Positions 31,442 through 36,613 of a stretch of DNA of 36,613 nucleotides are shown in pieces. This stretch comes from Deltaproteobacteria bacterium (lineage in GTDB: Bacteria > Myxococcota_A > UBA9042 > PHBI01): contig WYBB01000260.1 of assembly GCA_011526585.1 (NCBI GenBank), forward strand, positions 1 through 36,613. Direction: 5' to 3'. The first letter of the stretch is position 1, and each line of letters starts with the position of its first letter. The translations under genes and the position numbers were made by a program. The notes below the pieces were generated by a model. That model was given only the letters and a program-made list of their open reading frames with translations. It ran no database searches and was not told the origin of the DNA.

Positions 31442-31677
31442 CACGCGACCTCCATCTCCTTGATCCTGAGATCGTGCCCGTCCTCGTCCTCGACGATCTC
31501 GAGCAGCGCGCCCTCGACCACCGTGCCTTCGCTGACGACGTCGAAGCAGAAGCGGAGCGCGTCGGGCATCACCGCGGCGCGCGCGCCGATCTCCAGCTGC
31601 ACGCGCGTGACGCGCCGGCCCTGGGCGTGCTCGACGCAGATCGCCACCAGCTCCGTCGTCAGCCCGAGCTCGTGCAT
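31441..31677 (-). CDS. hypA: HypA-like hydrogenase maturation factor lacking the zinc ribbon
   Basis: This 78-residue protein keeps the N-terminal nickel-binding start MHELGL (H2, E3), the VTRVQLEIGARAAVMPDALRF region with CFDVVSEGTVVEGALLEI, and the final strand DLRIKEMEV. The zinc-ribbon module, normally about 35 residues with two CxxC pairs between these last two blocks, is absent; VEDEDGH joins them. Canonical HypA is about 113 residues. No CxxC pair exists in the protein. ATG 31677 has GGAG 8 bases upstream; the longer reading from 31722 lies inside hypE and is not used. The frame is intact, so this looks like a clean in-frame loss, not decay. Nickel delivery may be altered. Confidence 0.85.
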   Translation of the reverse strand: MHELGLTTELVAICVEHAQGRRVTRVQLEIGARAAVMPDALRFCFDVVSEGTVVEGALLEIVEDEDGHDLRIKEMEVA

Positions 31678-31693
31678 CGGTCCGTCTCCACCA

Positions 31694-32716
31694 TCAACAG
31701 ATCCTCGGCAGGTGCGCCCCATAGAGCACGTCGACCACCCGCTCGCCGCCGAAGCTCGTCGCCATCACCACGAGCCCCGCCGGCCCGGCGCGCACCTCGC
31801 CGATCACCGCTGCGCCGCGCCCCTCGGGCAGGGTGCGCATCGCTTCGACCAGCGCGTCGGCGTCCTCGCGCGGACAGCCGAGCACCAACGTGCCCTCGTT
31901 GGCGAGGTAGAGCGGGTCGAGCCCGAGCAGCTCGCACACCCCGCGCACCTCGGCGCGCAGCGGGATCCTGCGCTCGTCGATGGCGATCGCCACGCGCGAG
32001 CTCTCGGCCAGCTCGTTGAGCACCGTCGCCACCCCGCCGCGCGTCGCGTCCCGCATGCAGCGCACCCGCGGGCAGCGCGCGAGCACGAGCTCGGTCAAGC
32101 GCGCGAGCGGCTGGCAGTCGCTGGCGATCGACATGCTCAGCCCGAGCTCACCGCGCGCGTCGACGATCGCCGCGCCGTGGTTGCCGATCTCGCCCGAGAC
32201 GACGATGGCGTCACCCGCGACGAGGCGCGTCGGGCCGAGCGCGCGCCCCGGCGGGATCACGCCGATCCCGGCGGTCGTGATGAAGAGCTGATCGGCCGCG
32301 CCGTGCGGCACGACCTTGGTGTCGCCGCAGACGACGTGCACACCCGCGCGCCGCGCCGCCTCCGCCATCGACACCACCACCCGCTCGAGCGTGGCGATCG
32401 CCAGCCCTTCTTCGAGGATGAAGCCTGCGCTCAAGAAGCGTGGCCGCGCACCGCCGACCGCCAGGTCATTGACCGTGCCGTTGACCGCCAGGTGCCCGAT
32501 GTCGCTGCCCGGAAAGAAGAGCGGCGTCACGACGAAGCAGTCGGTGGTGAAGGCCAGCGTGCCACCCGGCTCGCCGAGGTCCTCCGGCGTCAGCCGCGCC
32601 AGGTCGTCCAGGGTCGCGAGCCAGGGGTTGTCGAGGTGCGGCAGGAAGACCTCGCGCAACAGATCGCGCGAGCTCTTGCCGCCCGCGCCGTGCGCCATCG
32701 TCACCGTGCCGCTCAT
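31694..32716 (-). CDS. hypE: Hydrogenase maturation protein HypE (carbamoyl dehydratase)
   Basis: This 340-residue PurM-like protein makes the cyanide ligand of the NiFe site by ATP-dependent dehydration of a C-terminal thiocarbamate supplied by HypF. It starts with MAHGAGGK, contains GHLAVNGTVNDLAVGGA, GDTKVV and RDATRGGVATVLNELA, and ends in the family-typical LPRIC with the carrier Cys at residue 340. Start ATG 32716 overlaps the hypD stop (ATGA). A longer open frame to 33007 is within hypD and is not used. All expected features are present, so it should be active. Confidence 0.96.
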   Translation of the reverse strand: MSGTVTMAHGAGGKSSRDLLREVFLPHLDNPWLATLDDLARLTPEDLGEPGGTLAFTTDCFVVTPLFFPGSDIGHLAVNGTVNDLAVGGARPRFLSAGFILEEGLAIATLERVVVSMAEAARRAGVHVVCGDTKVVPHGAADQLFITTAGIGVIPPGRALGPTRLVAGDAIVVSGEIGNHGAAIVDARGELGLSMSIASDCQPLARLTELVLARCPRVRCMRDATRGGVATVLNELAESSRVAIAIDERRIPLRAEVRGVCELLGLDPLYLANEGTLVLGCPREDADALVEAMRTLPEGRGAAVIGEVRAGPAGLVVMATSFGGERVVDVLYGAHLPRIC

Positions 32717-33843
32717 CGCGCGCGCTCCGCGACGTTCGCCCGCTTGCCGCCGTAGGCGAAGGAGGCGGCGCACGCGCCCTCCGAGCTCACCATCAGCGCG
32801 CCGAGCGGTCGGTCGGGCGTGCAGCGCGTGCCGAAGACCGCGCACTGCCACGGCTTGATCGCGCCGGTCAGCACCTCGCCGCACTGACAGACGGCGGGAT
32901 CGGCGACGGCGGCGCCGGCGATCGCGAAGCGCCGCTCGGCGTCGTAGGCGGCGTAGCGCTCGCGCAGGCGGATCCCCGAGTGCGCGATCGTACCGAGCCC
33001 ACGCCACTCGGACTGCTCCCTCAGCTCGAAGACCTCGGCGACCGCGGAGAGCGCCCGTCGGTTGCCCTCGGAGAGCACCACCCGCGCGTACTGGTTTTCG
33101 ATCTCGGCGCGCCCCTCGGCGATCTGCGCGAGCACCATCGCGATCGCCTGCAAGACGTCGAGCGGCTCGAAGCCGGCGACGACCAGCGGTCGATGGTGGT
33201 CCTCGGCGATGAAGCGATACGGCTCGGTGCCGATCACCATGCTGACGTGGCCCGGCCCGACGAAGCCGTCGATGCGACAGCCGGGCGCCTCGAGGATCGC
33301 CGCCAGCGTCGGGATGATCGTGATGTGGTTGACGAAGAGCGAGAAGTTGTCGACGCCGCGACGCTGCGCCTCGAGCACGGTCAGCGCCGTCGACGGCATC
33401 GTCGTCTCGAAGCCGAGCGCGAAGAAGACGACCTCGCGCCCGGGGTTCTTCTCGGCCAGGCCGAGCGCGTCCAGCGGCGAATAGACCACGCGCACGTCGG
33501 CGCCCGCGGCCTTGGCCTCCATCAAGCTCTTCGTGCTGCCGGGCACGCGGATCGGATCGCCGAAGGTCGCGAAGATCACCTCGGGGCGCTCGGCGAGCTG
33601 GACGCAGTCGTCGATGCGCCCCGTCGGCAGGACGCAGACCGGGCAGCCCGGCCCGTGCACGAGCTCGATCGCGTCGGGCAGCATCGTGCCGAGCCCGTAA
33701 CGGAAGATCGTGTGGGTGTGCCCGCCGCAGACCTCCATGATCGCCAGCGGCGCCTGCGGGTCGATCTTCGCGAGCAGCCTGTCGATCGACGCGAGGGTCG
33801 CCCTGGCTCTGTCCGGATCGCGATATTCGTCGGCGTACTTCAT
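32713..33843 (-). CDS. hypD: Hydrogenase maturation Fe-S protein HypD
   Basis: This 376-residue protein holds the iron on which the CN and CO ligands are assembled, with HypC. The key motifs are EVCGGHTH (C39, H42), HGPGCPVCV (C67, C70) and the C-terminal iron-sulfur cluster region, which contains CQCGEVL, a Cys in PWQCAVFG, TRC and SEGACAA. ATG 33843 begins MKYADEYRDP, typical of HypD. The hypC stop and hypD start overlap (ATGA), and the hypD stop overlaps hypE. The ligand-binding Cys residues are all present. Confidence 0.96.
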   Translation of the reverse strand: MKYADEYRDPDRARATLASIDRLLAKIDPQAPLAIMEVCGGHTHTIFRYGLGTMLPDAIELVHGPGCPVCVLPTGRIDDCVQLAERPEVIFATFGDPIRVPGSTKSLMEAKAAGADVRVVYSPLDALGLAEKNPGREVVFFALGFETTMPSTALTVLEAQRRGVDNFSLFVNHITIIPTLAAILEAPGCRIDGFVGPGHVSMVIGTEPYRFIAEDHHRPLVVAGFEPLDVLQAIAMVLAQIAEGRAEIENQYARVVLSEGNRRALSAVAEVFELREQSEWRGLGTIAHSGIRLRERYAAYDAERRFAIAGAAVADPAVCQCGEVLTGAIKPWQCAVFGTRCTPDRPLGALMVSSEGACAASFAYGGKRANVAERAR

Positions 33844-34088
33844 GGCGGGAGCTCTCCCTCCTCGTCGAGGAGCGCGAGCGTGCGCGCGGCCTCCTCGGCG
33901 TCGATCACGCTCATGGCGAAGCCGACGTGCACGAGCACCCACGCGCCGACGAGCGAGGCGGGCGGGTGCGCCTCGTCGACGATACAGGCGATATTGACCT
34001 CGCGCACCACGCCGGCGACGTCGACGCTGGCCAGCGCCCGCGCCTCGTCGCCGAGCGCGACGATGCGGCCGGGGATCCCGAGGCACAT
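33840..34088 (-). CDS. hypC: Hydrogenase assembly chaperone HypC
   Basis: This 82-residue OB-fold chaperone carries the Fe(CN)2CO group to the hydrogenase large subunit. The essential MCLGIPGRI start has C2, and VLVHVGFAMSVID has the conserved His (H54). The C-terminus is acidic. ATG 34088 is used because Cys2 must follow the initiator Met; the GTG at 34091 would move it. The A of ATG is shared with the hypF stop (TGATG), so translation is coupled. The gene order F-C-D-E-A-B is compact and continuous. Confidence 0.95.
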   Translation of the reverse strand: MCLGIPGRIVALGDEARALASVDVAGVVREVNIACIVDEAHPPASLVGAWVLVHVGFAMSVIDAEEAARTLALLDEEGELPP

Positions 34089-36523
34089 CACGCACCTCCT
34101 CTGTGTGAGAGCGCGCGCGCGGCCGCGACCGCCGCCTGACCGAGCGCGATCCCGCCGTCGTTGGGCGGCACCGCGCGGTGGCTCAGCACGCTCAGGCCAC
34201 GCTCGCGGAGCCCCTCGCCGACGAGGCGCAGGAGCGTCGCGTTCTGGAAGACGCCGCCCGAGAGCACGACCGTCCCGATGCGCGCACCGTCGTGCCAGGC
34301 GAGCGCGTCGGCGAGCTGCACGAGCGCGCGCGCCAGCCCGCGATGAAAGCGCGCCGCCATGCGCGGCGTCGCGGTCCCGGCGGCGAGATCGGCGAGCAGC
34401 GCCCGCCACATCGGCGCCGGCTCCAACTGCAGGAGCTCGTTCGTCGCATCGCGTTCGATCGAGAACGGATAGGCCGGCGCGTCGTCCGGCGTGTCGATCG
34501 CCTCGGCGCACGCCGCCTCGAGCGCCATCGCCGCTTCGCCCTCGTGGCTCTGGCGCTCGTGGCAGAGCCCGAGCGCCGCGGCGACCGCGTCGAAGAGCCG
34601 CCCGGCCGAGCTCGCGAGCGGCGCGAGCGCCGGCTGCGCCAGCATCGCGAGCAGCGTGTCGACGGGGCGCGCGGCCAGCGCGCGCACGAGCGCGAGCTCA
34701 CCGTGGTCGGCGCGCAAGCGCGGCCAGCCGATCGCCTGCACGAGGTGCGCGAAGGTGTTGCGCCAGGGCTCCTTCATCGCCTGCGCGCCGCCCAACAGCG
34801 CGATGGTCTTCAGGCGACCGCGGCGCGTGACCTCGGGGTAGCCGCCGACCAGGACCTCACCTCCCCAGAGCGCGCCGTCGTCGCCGAGCCCGAGCCCGTC
34901 GAGGATCAGCGCGATGACCGGCGGATAATCGCGCGGCACGCCATGCTCGAAGAGGCAGGCCGCGAGGTGCGCGTGGTGATGCTGCACGCGCTCGAGGGGC
35001 AGCGCTTCGGCGGCGGCGCGCTCGCGTGCGAGCTTCGTCGAGAGGTAGTCGGGGTGCATGTCGGCCGCCAGCACCTCGGGTCGATGGCGGAAGAGCGTGG
35101 CCTGGCGCGCGAGCTGCGCTCGATATTCAGCATAGGTATCAGAGTCTTCCAGGTCGCCCAGGTGTTGCGAGAGGAGCGCGCCGCGCCGGTCGAGCTGGCA
35201 GAAGGTCGCCTTGAGCTCGGCGCCGTAGGCGAGCACGGCCGGCGTCTCCTCGAAGCCGGGCGGCAGCGACAGCGGCGAAGGCGAATATCCGCGCGCACGC
35301 CGCACCATCACGGGCGCGCCGGCGACGACGCGCACCACCGAGTCGTCGACGCGATTGGCGATCGGTCGATCGTGGCTCAAGACGTGATCGGCGACGCCGC
35401 GCAGTCGCGCGTGCACCGCCGCCTCGTCGACGAGCTGCGGCGCCTCGCTCGGGTTGGCCGAGGTCATGACCAGCGGCCGCTCGAAACGCTCCAGCAAGAG
35501 CGCGTGCAGCGGCGTATACGGCAACATGAAGCCCCAGGTGCTCACGGCCGGCGCGACCTCGTCGCAGATCGGGTGGGTCGCCGACGGCGCGCCGCGCCGA
35601 TCGAACAAGACGATCGGCGCCGCCGCGCTCTGGAGGAGCGCGAGCTCGGGCGCGCTCGGCGTGACGTAGCGGCCGAGGACCGCGACGTCGCGCACCATCA
35701 TCGCCAGCGCCTTCTTCGGGCGACCCTTGTCGCGTCTGAGGCGCGCGACCGCGTCGGCGTCGCTCGCGTCGCACGCGAGGTGGAAGCCGCCGAGGCCCTT
35801 GATGGCGACGATGGCGCCCTCGCACAGGAGCGCTGCGGCGTGCGCGATGGGATCGTCGCTCACGATCGAGCGCCCGTCGATCGACCGCAGCGTGACGCGC
35901 GGGCCGCACGCCGCGCACGCGTTGGGCTGCGCGTGGAAGCGCCGGTCCGCCGGGTCGTCGTACTCGCGCTGACAGGCCTCGCACATCACGAAGCCGGCCA
36001 TGGTCGTGTGCGGACGATCGTAGGGGATCGCGGTGACGATCGAGAAGCGCGGTCCGCACGCGGTGCAGTTCGTGAACGGGTAGCGGAAGCGGCGTCCCGC
36101 GGGATCGGCGACGTCTTCGTGGCAGCGCGGGCACGTCGCCGCGTCGGGCACGACCGCGGTCACCGGCGCGCTCGCGATGCTCGACCCGATCGAGAAGCCG
36201 CGCACGATCGGCGCGACCGTGGGATCGCTCGCGCTGATCTCGATCCGATCGACCCGTGACAGCGGCGGGGCCGCCTCCCGCAAGCGTTGCACGAGGCAGT
36301 CCAGCGCCTCGCGCTCACCCCACACGCGGATCAACACGCCTTCGCCGTCGTTGAGGACCTCGCCGGTGAGCCCGAGCGCCGTCGCCTCGCGCCACACCAT
36401 CGGCCGGAAGCCCACGCCCTGCACGAGGCCACGCACGCGCACCACGAGCCCGTGCGGCGCCGCCCCCGTACCGGCGCGCTCCGCCGCGGCCGCGCGCCCG
36501 GCATGCCTCTCGTCCTTCGCCAT
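34088..36523 (-). CDS. hypF: Carbamoyltransferase HypF
   Basis: This 811-residue protein converts carbamoyl phosphate to a carbamoyl group on HypE, the source of the cyanide ligand. In order: an acylphosphatase domain (about 24-112; R40 in GVGFRP and N58), two zinc fingers with C131/C134, C153/C156, C181/C184 and C203/C206, a YrdC-like domain (IKGLGGFHLACDASD), and a Kae1-like domain with HHHAHLAACLFEHG, DGLGLGDDGALWGGE and LSGGVFQN. All catalytic modules are present and the length is normal. ATG 36523 is chosen because the open frame upstream lacks family similarity. GGGGG lies about 6 bases before it. This is the first gene of the hyp operon in the window; no hydrogenase subunit gene is visible. 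Confidence 0.95.
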   Translation of the reverse strand: MAKDERHAGRAAAAERAGTGAAPHGLVVRVRGLVQGVGFRPMVWREATALGLTGEVLNDGEGVLIRVWGEREALDCLVQRLREAAPPLSRVDRIEISASDPTVAPIVRGFSIGSSIASAPVTAVVPDAATCPRCHEDVADPAGRRFRYPFTNCTACGPRFSIVTAIPYDRPHTTMAGFVMCEACQREYDDPADRRFHAQPNACAACGPRVTLRSIDGRSIVSDDPIAHAAALLCEGAIVAIKGLGGFHLACDASDADAVARLRRDKGRPKKALAMMVRDVAVLGRYVTPSAPELALLQSAAAPIVLFDRRGAPSATHPICDEVAPAVSTWGFMLPYTPLHALLLERFERPLVMTSANPSEAPQLVDEAAVHARLRGVADHVLSHDRPIANRVDDSVVRVVAGAPVMVRRARGYSPSPLSLPPGFEETPAVLAYGAELKATFCQLDRRGALLSQHLGDLEDSDTYAEYRAQLARQATLFRHRPEVLAADMHPDYLSTKLARERAAAEALPLERVQHHHAHLAACLFEHGVPRDYPPVIALILDGLGLGDDGALWGGEVLVGGYPEVTRRGRLKTIALLGGAQAMKEPWRNTFAHLVQAIGWPRLRADHGELALVRALAARPVDTLLAMLAQPALAPLASSAGRLFDAVAAALGLCHERQSHEGEAAMALEAACAEAIDTPDDAPAYPFSIERDATNELLQLEPAPMWRALLADLAAGTATPRMAARFHRGLARALVQLADALAWHDGARIGTVVLSGGVFQNATLLRLVGEGLRERGLSVLSHRAVPPNDGGIALGQAAVAAARALSHRGGA

Positions 36524-36533
36524 CACGCCCCCG

Positions 36534-36539
36534 AGCTTA
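36534..36539 (-). promoter_or_regulatory. Possible -10 hexamer (TAAGCT) before hypF
   Basis: On the minus strand CGCTAAGCT ends 10 bases before ATG 36523. CG replaces the TG of the better elements. If real, the hyp operon starts here and does not depend on hydrogenase genes further upstream. Confidence 0.22.
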
Positions 36540-36613
36540 GCGTGTCCGGTGACCCGCTGTCGCGCCACCGCGCGCGCGGCGCACAACCGCCCATCTCGCG
36601 ACGGACTCGCACC

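Noticed and set aside
31678..31722. Longer HypA reading beginning at ATG 31722.
   Set aside because: It overlaps the hypE end and adds residues before the invariant MHE start; ATG 31677 has a good ribosome site.
29342..32755. Very long open frame (1137 codons) on + opposite the hyp operon; similarly 16089-19553 (+) and 20692-22863 (+).
   Set aside because: These are shadow frames of G+C-rich genes: they are Arg/His/Ala-rich, have no recognisable domains and lie opposite clear hyp, kinase and DUF5682 genes.
1..36613. tRNA, rRNA, CRISPR, insertion sequences, phage or integrase genes.
   Set aside because: None was recognised on either strand; gaps between genes are too short for most of these.

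Overview
The window is very G+C-rich, densely coded DNA. It is probably from a myxobacterium (Myxococcota). The evidence is a sigma factor of the type I know from Myxococcales (Sig-70_gmx1), two long Ser/Thr kinases (one with an anti-sigma-type zinc finger and a TPR tail), a Cys-rich lipoprotein with D-x-D-C-D-x-G-D-x-C repeats, a DUF2330 protein and a multihaem cytochrome. I cannot name the genus. No tRNA, rRNA, CRISPR array, insertion sequence or phage gene was seen, and no stretch above about 150 bases lacks a gene. All family names come from reading the translations, not from database searches.

Layout. 1-859 (-): N-terminal part of a RecQ-type helicase, cut by the window edge. 946-3346 (+): an overlapping three-gene operon of adenylating enzyme, acyl carrier protein and LpxL-like acyltransferase. 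3380-5067 (+): an isocitrate/isopropylmalate-dehydrogenase-like protein fused to an isochorismatase-like hydrolase, with a frameshift at the start of the second domain. 5074-5961 (-) and 6004-6828 (+): a second LpxL-like acyltransferase and a sulfotransferase, divergent across 42 bases that hold a dyad made of two opposed TCTGGTA elements. 6907-10667 (+): three exported proteins (Cys-rich lipoprotein, HExxH lipoprotein, DUF2330). 10653-12773 (-): a hybrid histidine kinase. 12903-13604 (+): an exported protein made of two copies of one domain.

13741-19193 holds a 55-residue peptide gene and a sigma factor on +, facing a kinase/anti-sigma-like protein and a JmjC-type oxygenase on -. 19253-25731 (-) is a MoxR/DUF5682/VWA operon whose first gene looks like a SWIM-protein C-terminal part joined to DUF5691, without the SWIM zinc finger. 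25877-26701 (+) is a membrane protein. 26760-28594 (-) encodes a tetrahaem cytochrome c and an exported helical protein. 28723-29337 (+) is a small methyltransferase. 29309-36523 (-) is a complete hypF-C-D-E-A-B operon for the NiFe-hydrogenase cofactor, followed by a Ser/Thr kinase. No hydrogenase subunit is visible. HypA lacks its zinc ribbon.

The main cross-cutting observation is a recurrent TGnTAnnnn element ending 5-9 bases before the start codon of many first genes in transcription units. This suggests extended -10 promoters driving leaderless or nearly leaderless mRNAs. The most system-like region is 13741-19193, where a short peptide, a sigma factor, an anti-sigma-like kinase and a JmjC-type oxygenase sit together.
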